Of a stretch of DNA of 18,888 nt, positions 1-7,661 are shown piece after piece. This DNA is from Phormidesmis priestleyi (GTDB lineage: Bacteria > Cyanobacteriota > Cyanobacteriia > Phormidesmidales > Phormidesmidaceae). The DNA is taken from NCBI GenBank assembly GCA_003242115.1, contig QBMP01000005.1, forward strand, positions 1-18,888. Direction: 5' to 3'. A program made the translations under genes and the position numbers. How positions within the stretch are numbered: the stretch's first letter is position 1; every line of letters begins with the position of its first letter. The notes beneath the pieces were generated by a model. It made no database searches, was not told the origin of the DNA, and was given only the letters and a program-made list of their open reading frames with translations.

Positions 1-642
1 GATAAATACGCTTCACCGAACACAAAATATGAATTCAGCTTAGAAAAAGCGGCAAAATTGCTGGATGAAGCGGGCTGGAAAGATACTAACAACAATGGCA
101 TTCGCGATAAGAATGGCGTCGAGATGACCGTTTTGTTTGCCAGCTCTGTGAACCCCGTGAGACAAAAAACTCAAGAGATTATTAAGCAAAATTTAGAATC
201 TCTTGGCATGTCTGTGGAGCTTAAGAGCGTAGAAGCAGGGGTATATTTTGGCGATTCGACCAATGCAGATTCGGTGAATCAATTTAATGCGGATCTTCAG
301 CTATTTGCCTTCGATAGTGAAACGCCTGAACCTGACTCCTACATGGAACTTTACGCTTGCGACCAAATCTCACAAAAAGAGAATCAGTGGTCAAAAGAAA
401 ACTCTTCTCGCTACTGCAATCCTGCCTATGACGCGCTTTTAGCGGAACTCGGCGCAGAAACCGATCCGACAAAGCGCAAAGCATTGTTTATTGAGATGAA
501 CGATCTGTTGATTGAAGATGTGGCGCTGATTCCGCTGGTGCAGCGAAGTGATGCCTATGCGATATCTAATTCTCTTACGAATCTAGAATTCACGCCTTGG
601 GCGGCCAGCACTTGGAAGCTCAATGACTGGGGCAAGCAGTAA
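1..642 (+). CDS. ABC transporter substrate-binding protein, family 5 (peptide/nickel type), C-terminal part
   Basis: The frame is open from the first base of the window and runs to TAA, so the N-terminus (signal peptide and most of lobe I) lies upstream. The visible 213 residues match the C-terminal part of the SBP_bac_5 (OppA/DppA) family. They include a helix reading LLDEAGW followed by an acidic Asn-rich turn (DTNNNGIRD), a central PVRQKTQEIIKQNLESLGM segment, a YMELYACDQI block with a second Cys at SSRYCNPAYD, and the closing MNDLLIEDVALIPLVQR strand typical of these proteins. Such proteins bind oligopeptides or other solutes in the periplasm and deliver them to an inner-membrane permease. 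The permease gene starts 8 bases after the stop, so the two probably form one operon. The ligand cannot be read from this fragment. Confidence 0.93.
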   Translation, partial: DKYASPNTKYEFSLEKAAKLLDEAGWKDTNNNGIRDKNGVEMTVLFASSVNPVRQKTQEIIKQNLESLGMSVELKSVEAGVYFGDSTNADSVNQFNADLQLFAFDSETPEPDSYMELYACDQISQKENQWSKENSSRYCNPAYDALLAELGAETDPTKRKALFIEMNDLLIEDVALIPLVQRSDAYAISNSLTNLEFTPWAASTWKLNDWGKQ

Positions 643-650
643 GCTAACTC

Positions 651-1610
651 ATGGGAAAATATCTCCTAAAGCGCGTTTTGATTGCGATTCCGACGCTGGT
701 TGCGATTAGCATGGTGATTTATTTGGTGCTGGCTTTGGCCCCTGGCGATCCGCTGGGCGAAATGGCCAATAGCCCCTCCATTACCGCCGAAGTACAAGAA
801 AATCTTCGCCGGGTGCTGGGTCTTGATCAGCCTATTCATATTCGCTATTTCAAATGGGCTGCGGCTTTTGTAACCGGCAATATGGGCTACTCTTATGTCA
901 GTCCGGTGCCGGTGCGTGAGCTAATTTTTCAGCGCCTGCCGACTACCCTGTGGATTGTTGGACTGGCCTATCTCTTTTCGGTGCTGGTTGCCTTCCCACT
1001 TGGCATTCTTTCTGCTCTAAAGCGCTACACATGGCTCGATCAGCTAGCGACCACCTTTGCCTTTGCGGGTTTCTCCATTCCGCCTTTTTTCACGGGTCTG
1101 ATCTTGATCATTACTTTTAGCGTGTGGCTGGGCTGGCTTCCTTTTATTTACGATAGTACGCTGATCGTCAGCGATTTTGGGAGCCTGATAGCGCAGCTTA
1201 AGCAGTCAATCATGCCGATTGCAGTGCTCACTTTGTTTCAAACTGCTGTGCTGATGCGCTACATTCGCGCCGCTGTGATAGAACAGCTCAATTTAGACTA
1301 TGTGCGCACTGCTTATGCTAAGGGGCTGAGCAGCTGGCAGGTGATTATTCGCCATGTGCTACGCAACGCGCTGATCCCGGTGGTGACCCTAATCGCGCTG
1401 GATATTCCGGCGGTGTTCACAGGCGCGCTGGTGACTGAGCAAGTTTTTCGCGTGCCCGGAATTGGATCGCTGTTGATTGACTCCATTAACCGCAGCGATA
1501 CGCCGGTTGTGATGTCGATTACCTTTATTTATGCCATTTTGATTGTGGTGTTTAACCTGATTGCTGATTTGCTGTATGGCGTACTCGATCCGCGTATTCG
1601 ATATTTATAA
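651..1610 (+). CDS. ABC transporter permease, OppB/DppB family
   Basis: A 319-residue inner-membrane protein of normal family length. The start MGKYLLKRVLIAIPTLVAISMVIYLVL is the classic N-terminal helix of the DppB/OppB family, followed by APGDP. Six hydrophobic segments can be followed. The cytoplasmic EAA loop that docks to the ATPase lies near residues 205-245 (RYIRAAVIEQLNLDYVRTA, then AKGLSSWQVIIRHVLRNALI). The C-terminal signature EQVFRVPGIGSLL and the ending LADLLYGVLDPRIRY are family hallmarks. It forms half of the transmembrane channel for the solute bound by the upstream protein. Neither the partner permease (DppC-like) nor ATPase subunits follow; the next gene is unrelated, so these must be encoded elsewhere. 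Confidence 0.95.
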   Translation: MGKYLLKRVLIAIPTLVAISMVIYLVLALAPGDPLGEMANSPSITAEVQENLRRVLGLDQPIHIRYFKWAAAFVTGNMGYSYVSPVPVRELIFQRLPTTLWIVGLAYLFSVLVAFPLGILSALKRYTWLDQLATTFAFAGFSIPPFFTGLILIITFSVWLGWLPFIYDSTLIVSDFGSLIAQLKQSIMPIAVLTLFQTAVLMRYIRAAVIEQLNLDYVRTAYAKGLSSWQVIIRHVLRNALIPVVTLIALDIPAVFTGALVTEQVFRVPGIGSLLIDSINRSDTPVVMSITFIYAILIVVFNLIADLLYGVLDPRIRYL

Positions 1611-1763
1611 TGAGGAGTAATGAGGGGTGATGAGAATAGCGGGTGACGAGTCGTCAGAGCAGTCGGCTAGCTTCTGTAAAGCGAGGGTATTCTGATGAAT
1701 ATCTGCTTAACTGGCTTGATGACTGGCTTGATGACTATCTCGTAAGTAAAGTTTGGGCTTTGG
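1608..1763. repeat. Intergenic spacer with two short tandem repeats
   Basis: No gene is seen here. A 10-bp unit TAATGAGGAG / TAATGAGGGG / TGATGAG begins at the permease stop codon itself (1608-1634). A perfect 12-bp duplication of ACTGGCTTGATG lies at 1710-1733. No T-tract terminator is visible. The promoter of the following ATPase gene, if it has its own, must lie here, but I see no convincing -35/-10 pair. Confidence 0.7.
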
Positions 1764-3101
1764 ATGATGTTGACGAATGCTGATCATGTGCGATCGCTCC
1801 GAATAGCCTTACAGGCATCGCCCGATAACGTAGCTCTGCGTCAGCACCTGGCCCAGCTACTGCTCAGCATGGGAGAATTTGACGCAGCCGAAGCAGAATT
1901 TAAGCTGGCGCTAGCCCTCGATCCGCATAATTTTGAGCTGACGCTAGGCTTAGCCCGCAGCTACGCGCAGCAAGGCGAAGACGCTCAAGCGCTGACTTTG
2001 CTTGAAGAACTGCTTCAGCAAGAGCCCGATAATGCCGAAATCCTGACGCTTCATGCCAAGCTGCTGCTGCGCACAGGCGATAATACGCGAGCTGTATCGC
2101 AGTTTCGCCAAGCGCTGATGCAAGATGAAAGCCTACAAGAATCCGACTTAGCCGAGCAGTTGGGCGTCATGGCCCAAGGCTCGCCGTCCGTAAGTTGGGA
2201 TAGATCCGTAAGTTGGGATGGAGAAGAGGATGAAAAGGCAATTGAAAGGCCCACCATTACCTTTGAAAATGTGGGTGGCATGGAAGCCCTTAAAGAAGAA
2301 ATTCGGCTAAAAATCATCTATCCGCTGACCCACGCTGAAATGTACAAAGCTTATGGCAAGAGCATTGGCGGAGGCATTTTAATGTATGGGCCACCGGGTT
2401 GCGGTAAAACCCATATTGCCCGCGCCACTGCCGGAGAAATTAGAACCGGATTTATCTCCGTTTCTATCAGCGACATTTTAGACATGTGGCTAGGCAGCAG
2501 TGAAAAAAACCTGCACGATCTGTTTGATCAGGCTCGGCGAAATTCGCCCTGTGTGCTGTTTTTTGATGAAGTCGATGCCTTAGCTAGCCGCCGCTCTGAT
2601 CGGCTGCAAAGCGGCGGACGCGACGTGATTAACCAGTTTTTGACCGAGCTAGACGGGGTGCAATATTCCAATGAAGGCATCCTGATTTTAGCGGCGACCA
2701 ATGCCCCCTGGTATTTAGACAGCGCTTTTCGGCGGCCCGGTCGCTTTGATCGAATTCTATTTGTTCAACCGCCCGATAAAGCGGCTCGCGCGGCCATTTT
2801 ACGGCTGCTGTGCAAAGGCAAACCCGTGGAAGATATTGACTTTGACCTGTTAGCTAAAAAGAGTGAGCGATTTTCGGGCGCAGATCTCAAGGCGGTGGTC
2901 GATAGAGCCGTTGAGGGCAAGCTTAAAGACGCGATGAGAACCGGCGTTCCGCATCCTTTGACGACTAGAGATTTAGCTCAAGCTGTGAAGTCTGTCAATG
3001 CTTCGACGAGAGAATGGTTTGGCACGGCTCGTAATTATGCGACCCATGCCAATCAGGATGGCACTTACGATGATATTCTCGCCTATCTGAATCAGAAGTA
3101 A
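1764..3101 (+). CDS. TPR-domain AAA+ ATPase
   Basis: A 445-residue fusion. Residues 1 to about 130 are three to four tetratricopeptide repeats (for example MGEFDAAEAEFKLALALDP, then GEDAQALTLLEELLQQEPDN). Residues about 160-420 are one classical AAA+ module: a VGGME entry motif, Walker A GPPGCGKT from residue 209, Walker B VLFFDEVDA with the catalytic Asp-Glu at 268-269, sensor-1 LAATNAP, and the arginine-finger segment RRPGRFDR at 323-330. The C-terminal lid has GADLKAVVDRAVEGK. The single AAA ring resembles p97/VPS4/FtsH-type remodelling ATPases but has no protease domain and no membrane segment. The linker carries a perfect six-residue duplication, SVSWDR-SVSWDG, from an 18-bp tandem repeat. 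The TPRs probably recruit the substrate; the target is unknown. The next intact-looking gene downstream also encodes TPRs. The start could be either of two adjacent ATGs; the Shine-Dalgarno sequence is weak. Confidence 0.93.
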   Translation: MMLTNADHVRSLRIALQASPDNVALRQHLAQLLLSMGEFDAAEAEFKLALALDPHNFELTLGLARSYAQQGEDAQALTLLEELLQQEPDNAEILTLHAKLLLRTGDNTRAVSQFRQALMQDESLQESDLAEQLGVMAQGSPSVSWDRSVSWDGEEDEKAIERPTITFENVGGMEALKEEIRLKIIYPLTHAEMYKAYGKSIGGGILMYGPPGCGKTHIARATAGEIRTGFISVSISDILDMWLGSSEKNLHDLFDQARRNSPCVLFFDEVDALASRRSDRLQSGGRDVINQFLTELDGVQYSNEGILILAATNAPWYLDSAFRRPGRFDRILFVQPPDKAARAAILRLLCKGKPVEDIDFDLLAKKSERFSGADLKAVVDRAVEGKLKDAMRTGVPHPLTTRDLAQAVKSVNASTREWFGTARNYATHANQDGTYDDILAYLNQK

Positions 3102-3177
3102 GCGCGATCGCGCTCACTCTCGCACCCAACCACGCCCAAGAAACCACTTTCTCACTGGTGAGCGGCGCAATGGGAGC

Positions 3178-3360
3178 ATTGACCTATCTCTGCGGCTGGG
3201 ACTATTGGCATTTGGGCTAGGCTTGTTATTGCTGTCGGCGGTGATGTCGGCGGTGATGCCCCCGGCTATTGGTGCTGTTTGTATAGCAATTTCTAGCCTG
3301 ATGATAAAAGCGGCTCTGGCAATCTTCGTCACAGCGGAACTCTCTCGGTTTCAGTGGTAA
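3178..3360 (+). CDS. Possible small two-helix membrane protein or remnant, no ATG start
   Basis: The +1 frame is open from 3091 to TAA at 3358-3360 and contains no ATG before the hydrophobic part. Its translation looks like a real membrane protein: a basic segment (GERRNGSIDLSLRLG), a long hydrophobic helix (LLAFGLGLLLLSAVM), a PP turn, a second helix (IGAVCIAISSLMIKAALAIFV) and a short tail AELSRFQW. Possible starts are ATT at 3178 or TTG at 3205; the start used here is a guess. A perfect 12-bp tandem duplication encodes SAVM-SAVM at 3235-3258. It could be a short protein with a rare start codon, a gene whose 5' end has decayed, or chance hydrophobic sequence. The opposite-strand reading is not convincing. 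I do not recognise the family. Confidence 0.35.
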   Translation: MDLSLRLGLLAFGLGLLLLSAVMSAVMPPAIGAVCIAISSLMIKAALAIFVTAELSRFQW

Positions 3361-3408
3361 GCCCCGGTTAATCAGCCGTTAGCGGCTACTGTTAAAGGCT
3401 ATGAACGC

Positions 3409-3660
3409 ATGACGAATCAACCCAACCAGCATTACGAGCGGGCGTTATTGCTAGCCGAAAACCATCGCTATCCACTGGCCAAACAGGAAGCCTTGATGGC
3501 GTTGGCTGAAGATCCTCAAAGCGATCGCACCTACAACCTTCTCAGCTACTGCTACGCGAATCAACAGCGCTACCGAGAAGCCATTCAAGCCGCTCAGCAG
3601 GCCATCGAAATCGCGCCTGAACACGCCTTTCACTATTACCGACTGGGCCAGTGTGTATAA
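3409..3660 (+). CDS. TPR protein, N-terminal part (gene split by apparent frameshift)
   Basis: This frame encodes 83 residues with two tetratricopeptide-like helix pairs: HYERALLLAENHRYPLAKQEALMALAEDP and the start of RYREAIQAAQQAIEIAPEHAFHYYRLGQ. The last repeat is cut off by TAA at 3658-3660. The missing half of that repeat continues at once in the +1-shifted frame (VYKLTRQYAKAQQAINTSLQLNP). Skipping one base at 3652 joins residue Gln81 to the downstream frame and gives a normal TPR register and a protein of about 300 residues. Explanations are a recent one-base insertion in the gene, a sequencing error in the GTGTGT run, or, less likely, programmed frameshifting. Together the two parts read as a cytoplasmic TPR array ending in a membrane anchor. 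Confidence 0.75.
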   Translation: MTNQPNQHYERALLLAENHRYPLAKQEALMALAEDPQSDRTYNLLSYCYANQQRYREAIQAAQQAIEIAPEHAFHYYRLGQCV

Positions 3661-4312
3661 GTTGACCCGCCAATATGCAAAGGCGCAGCAGGCTATAAAC
3701 ACAAGCCTTCAGCTCAATCCAGACGATACAGACAGCTATAGCATGGCTGCTTCTATCTATCACGGCCAGGGAAAAACTGACAAAATGCTGGCTGCTGCTG
3801 GCTCAGGGCTAGCGCTTGATCCTGAACATAGAACCTGTTGGAATATGCGGATTCTAGCGCTTCTGAGCTTGGGTCGAATGGCAGAAGCCGAAGCCGATAT
3901 TAAGCGATCGCTCCAACGCTACCCCGATCAGGCATTTTCTCACGCCGCACAAGGCTGGTCAGCGACTTACCAAGGCAAAAAGGCGCAATCTTTAGACGCC
4001 TTTAAAACGGCCTTACAAATCAATCCCAACAGCGAATGGGCCAGAGAAGGCTTAATAGAAGCGCTCAAAGCCCAAAATGGCCTGTACCAATTTATTTTAC
4101 GCTACGACCTCTGGCAGGCAAGCTTTAGAGCCTCAAATCCGGGTATTTTCTGGGCAATGTGGCTATTGCTATTGCTTCCACCCGTGAGAGCTATATATCT
4201 CATAGTGGTTCTCCTGACTTGGTTACTCAAAGCCTTTTTTAATCTGCTGTTACGCTTTGATCCCTATGGTCGTTTACTGTTCGCTCAAAAAGAAAAAAGG
4301 AAGCGCGGCTAA
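3653..4312 (+). CDS. TPR membrane protein, C-terminal part (continuation of the frameshifted gene)
   Basis: This 219-residue frame continues the TPR array of the preceding frame, overlapping its stop codon. Repeats visible are QYAKAQQAINTSLQLNPDD, KTDKMLAAAGSGLALDPEH, RMAEAEADIKRSLQRYPDQ and KKAQSLDAFKTALQINPNS. After a short amphipathic stretch come two closely spaced hydrophobic segments at about residues 155-198 (IFWAMWLLLLLPPVRAIYLI and VVLLTWLLKAFFNLLL), then a basic tail ending KEKRKRG. This predicts a TPR domain tethered to a membrane by its C-terminus. It could in principle be translated separately from GTG at 3653 by coupling to the upstream stop, but the repeat phasing argues for one original protein. 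Its neighbour, the TPR-AAA ATPase, is on the same strand about 300 bases upstream, so a shared role is possible. No partner is identified. Confidence 0.75.
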   Translation: MYKLTRQYAKAQQAINTSLQLNPDDTDSYSMAASIYHGQGKTDKMLAAAGSGLALDPEHRTCWNMRILALLSLGRMAEAEADIKRSLQRYPDQAFSHAAQGWSATYQGKKAQSLDAFKTALQINPNSEWAREGLIEALKAQNGLYQFILRYDLWQASFRASNPGIFWAMWLLLLLPPVRAIYLIVVLLTWLLKAFFNLLLRFDPYGRLLFAQKEKRKRG

Positions 4313-4368
4313 ATAGAACTCCGGTGCTTAACCAGTCCCATCCGCCTCGAAGCAAGCCTACCTTTTCT

Positions 4369-4971
4369 TTACCAGCCAAATGAAGCGTACTGAGAGCCCA
4401 CAGCAAACGCTTCGCGGGCAGCGGCATCGTCCTTGGCTTGAGGCGATACCGTCTCTACCCGTGACTCAGCGCAAAAAGAAGCCGTACTGAGCCCTCCAAA
4501 GCGCTTCACCACGCTCGTGCGCAGCCGCAAATCAGGATTTGGAAACCAAAAGCGCTCTACCGAACTCATCGTTTCATAGTCGGTCGTTAGCACCAGACCA
4601 TTTTCTGCATCCATCTCGTAGCGGCCAATCACGGGCACAATCTCTGCATAGCCGCGCTCACGCAGCAAATTTCCCGTCTGCGGATTGTCTTCATCTGGCA
4701 CCAGCGCAAATACGGTCGAACCCTGGTGATCTTCGCCTTCTTTGTCCCAGGCCATTTCGCCGTTCCACTGCACATACGCGCCGCCGACCGCCGTAGCCGG
4801 ATCGACCGAATGCATTTGGCAAATCTCAATAACTTTTTCATTATCTGCCGGAAGCGCCTCTACCGAAATTTTAGAGCCGCCCAACTCCGCCCGACGAAAC
4901 GGTAAGTGGTGAGTCGTCCGCTGAGACTGCCACTGCCCAGCACTTTGCTGAAAAAACTCCATTACATTCAT
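4369..4971 (-). CDS. cpcS: Phycobiliprotein chromophore lyase, CpcS/CpeS family
   Basis: A 200-residue protein beginning MNVMEFFQQSAGQW. The body carries the family hallmarks in order: SQRTTHHLPFRRAE, EICQMHSVDP, GGAYVQWNGEMAWDKE, GSTVFALVPDED, LLRERGYAEIVPVIGRYEMD, YETMSSVERFWFPNPDLRLRTS and VKRFGGLSTASFCAESR. These lipocalin-fold S-type lyases attach phycocyanobilin or phycoerythrobilin to the Cys-82/84 site of phycobiliprotein subunits. Whether it serves phycocyanin/allophycocyanin (CpcS) or phycoerythrin (CpeS) cannot be decided from this sequence; the nearby cpeBA makes the latter possible. The frame is open further upstream (to 5088), but homology starts at the chosen Met, with AGAGGT about 12 bases before it. 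About 30 C-terminal residues, rich in Ala and acidic residues, lie beyond the conserved core. It is transcribed away from nblA and converges on the TPR gene. Confidence 0.88.
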   Translation of the reverse strand: MNVMEFFQQSAGQWQSQRTTHHLPFRRAELGGSKISVEALPADNEKVIEICQMHSVDPATAVGGAYVQWNGEMAWDKEGEDHQGSTVFALVPDEDNPQTGNLLRERGYAEIVPVIGRYEMDAENGLVLTTDYETMSSVERFWFPNPDLRLRTSVVKRFGGLSTASFCAESRVETVSPQAKDDAAAREAFAVGSQYASFGW

Positions 4972-5072
4972 TGAGCCGTTCTGACCTCTATCTTTCATTC
5001 TGCGTTCGAGTGAGGGCATCCTTAGCCATTCCATTAAGGAACTTTGGATACCGAAAATACTGCATTCTCTCC

Positions 5073-5101
5073 ATACTATAGCGCTCAACTCAAGCGTTCA
5101 A
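5073..5101 (-). promoter_or_regulatory. Possible promoter of the CpcS/CpeS lyase gene
   Basis: Read on the minus strand, TTGAAC (5101-5096) and TAGTAT (5078-5073) are separated by 17 bases, about 100 bases before the chosen start codon. Neither box is perfect, so this is a suggestion only. Confidence 0.3.
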
Positions 5102-5361
5102 CTCACTGGCTAGCCCCTTGCAATCACCCTAAGACGGATGCCTCACCAAACGCAGTCCCTTCTTTTGAAAGAGTTAGTGACCAATCAACTGTCATTAAAA
5201 TGTCGGTATAGCCTGTGAGGTCAGCAAATCTACCTAACTTGAGCCGATTTCAAAGCGAAATCTAGCTTCTGCAAAAAGCCAAAAACCCCTGTAAAACGGT
5301 GGCGAAACGGTAACTTTCCGATTTCTAGAACCGCTGAGTCAGTCTCAAGAAGTTAATTTAA

Positions 5362-5404
5362 GTAACGCTTGCTACTGAACATATTTACAATTTGGCGTTA
5401 TCAT
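5362..5404 (+). promoter_or_regulatory. NtcA-activated (class II) promoter of nblA
   Basis: A perfect NtcA-binding consensus GTA-N8-TAC (GTAACGCTTGCTAC) occupies 5362-5375. Twenty-three bases downstream is TATCAT (5399-5404), which fits the -10 form TAN3T. In class II NtcA promoters the site replaces the -35 box and is centred near -41.5, which would put transcription start near 5410 and give a leader of about 195 nt before the NblA start codon. The next gene on this strand is nblA. NtcA activates nblA under nitrogen starvation in several cyanobacteria, so site and target agree. The site also has imperfect dyad symmetry. Confidence 0.75.
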
Positions 5405-5605
5405 GCACTAAAGTTAGAGCTTAACTTGATTTTAAAGTAGGAACTGCAACCACAGCTCCATCAGCTTTAGGTCAGTGAAGCCTCAGGCTTTAGAGTTTGA
5501 TCCCAACTGATGGGTTCAGCTCAAAAACTCTGATTCCCCCAGATCTTGATTAACCTTGCAAGATCTTTCTAACCTTATTTGAGGCCTTTTAGAGGAGAGA
5601 CCGTT
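5405..5605 (+). promoter_or_regulatory. Structured 5' leader of nblA
   Basis: No gene is seen here. The predicted nblA leader contains nested inverted repeats: an outer CCATCAG (5458-5464) with CTGATGG (5507-5513), enclosing AAGCC-TCA-GGCTT (5478-5490), and a separate perfect 8-bp arm AGATCTTG (5541-5548) with CAAGATCT (5559-5566) around a 10-base loop. The Shine-Dalgarno sequence AGAGGAGAGA (5591-5600) follows. The hairpins could affect mRNA stability or translation; this is inference. Confidence 0.5.
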
Positions 5606-5791
5606 ATGGACAAGTCAGGCAAAGACACACTGCCCGGCAGCCTTAGCTTGGAGCAGCAGTTTAAGTTACAGATCGTCAAAGACCAAGTTAGAGGGCTGAG
5701 CTTAGAGCAAGCCCAAGAATACGTCGTTGAAGTGATGAGGCAAATGATGGTGAAAGATAATTTGGTTAAGCATCTACTCAAGAATGCGTAA
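5606..5791 (+). CDS. nblA: Phycobilisome degradation protein NblA
   Basis: A 61-residue protein, the normal NblA length. The core LSLEQQFKLQIVKDQVRGLSLEQAQEYVVEVMRQMMVKDNLVKHLLKNA matches the two-helix NblA family pattern (LSLEQQF, then S-EQAQ, then a C-terminal amphipathic helix). NblA binds phycobilisome rods and recruits the Clp protease so that the antenna is dismantled during nutrient starvation. I chose ATG 5606 because AGAGGAG lies a few bases upstream; the frame extends 27 bases further without support. It is preceded by an NtcA-type promoter and followed by a terminator, so it is probably a single-gene transcript. Its neighbours are a bilin lyase gene and the phycoerythrin operon. 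Confidence 0.93.
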   Translation: MDKSGKDTLPGSLSLEQQFKLQIVKDQVRGLSLEQAQEYVVEVMRQMMVKDNLVKHLLKNA

Positions 5792-5822
5792 CCGACGAAT
5801 TTCAAGTTCAAAATTCACGTTA

Positions 5823-5847
5823 GGTCTGAACCATTAGACCGTTTTTT
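5823..5847 (+). terminator. Rho-independent terminator after nblA
   Basis: GGTCT (5823-5827) pairs with AGACC (5836-5840) across an 8-base loop and is followed by G and six T (5842-5847). It lies about 30 bases after the nblA stop. Confidence 0.7.
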
Positions 5848-5850
5848 CAA

Positions 5851-5868
5851 AGCCATTGACCAATGGCT
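5851..5868. repeat. Perfect inverted repeat between two terminators
   Basis: AGCCATTG-AC-CAATGGCT is an 8-bp perfect arm with a two-base centre. No T-tract follows, so it is not an obvious terminator. It could be a protein-binding dyad or part of the nblA termination region. Confidence 0.5.
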
Positions 5869-5961
5869 AGAATTTAGAACTCTCGTCTATCACCTGAGCC
5901 CTAAATTAATCAAGGGCACCTTTGAATAAGTCAGTTTCCTTTTATCAAACTAGATATACCG

Positions 5962-5995
5962 AGCCGAACTAATCCCTGTGATTGTTCGGCTTTTT
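5962..5995 (+). terminator. Second Rho-independent terminator between nblA and cpeB
   Basis: AGCCGAAC (5962-5969) pairs perfectly with GTTCGGCT (5984-5991) and runs into five T (5991-5995). It stands 170 bases after nblA and seals the cpe operon off from nblA read-through. It might alternatively end a small RNA arising between the two terminators. Confidence 0.75.
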
Positions 5996-6868
<873 letters not shown>

Positions 6869-6883
6869 TTGCTTTAGGCAAAG

Positions 6884-6917
6884 CTATTTAGCAGCCATAT
6901 TAGCGACTATTTAGCAG
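6884..6917 (+). repeat. 11-bp direct repeat in the cpeB-cpeA spacer
   Basis: CTATTTAGCAG occurs at 6884-6894 and 6907-6917 (period 23) within the 139-base spacer between cpeB and cpeA. Function unknown. It could be a simple duplication or an mRNA feature that tunes the subunit ratio. Confidence 0.55.
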
Positions 6918-7004
6918 AGCCTTTTGAAGTAAATAGATTAAAGCTTGACTAGACTATCGACTTTTCTTGAGTTCGACCGATCAAACATCATTTGGAGAAA
7001 ATAA

Positions 7005-7502
<498 letters not shown>

Positions 7503-7514
7503 GGGGGTTGGGTT

Positions 7515-7536
7515 TAGTGAGCCGAATCGCTCACTA
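7515..7536 (+). other. Stem-loop after cpeA without T-tract
   Basis: TAGTGAGC (7515-7522) pairs perfectly with GCTCACTA (7529-7536) around a six-base loop, 12 bases after the cpeA stop. No run of T follows, so it is more likely an mRNA-stabilising or processing element than a terminator. Confidence 0.55.
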
Positions 7537-7555
7537 GCCTAATCGTAGAAAATTA

Positions 7556-7606
7556 AGGACTTCTAGCTGATACCTTGTTTACAGGGCTTTGCTAGGAGTC
7601 CTTTTT
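7556..7606 (+). terminator. Rho-independent terminator or attenuator after cpeBA
   Basis: AGGACT-T-CTAGC (7556-7567) pairs with GCTAG-G-AGTCCT (7591-7602), with one mismatch and a 23-base loop, and ends in five T (7602-7606). It lies 55 bases before the next gene, so that gene is either expressed by partial read-through or from its own promoter. Confidence 0.65.
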
Positions 7607-7661
7607 AATTGTCATTGCTTTAACGATCACTTTTTAACTGTTAATTGATACCTCTAAACTG

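Noticed and set aside
1694-1744. 16-codon ORF MNICLTGLMTGLMTIS upstream of the AAA gene
   Set aside because: It is made by the 12-bp duplication, has no ribosome-binding site and is too short to support.
3103-3112. GCGATCGC-rich palindromes as terminators or operators
   Set aside because: These are HIP1 sites, abundant throughout cyanobacterial genomes and found in genes and spacers alike here.
3114-3332. 72-residue minus-strand ORF between the AAA and TPR genes
   Set aside because: Its composition is not protein-like, and the plus-strand frame over the same bases gives coherent membrane helices.
4539-4796. 85-residue plus-strand ORF antisense to the bilin lyase gene
   Set aside because: It is a shadow of the well-supported CpcS/CpeS frame.
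7515-7536. Stem-loop after cpeA as a Rho-independent terminator
   Set aside because: Perfect stem but no T-tract; the real terminator-like element is at 7556-7606.
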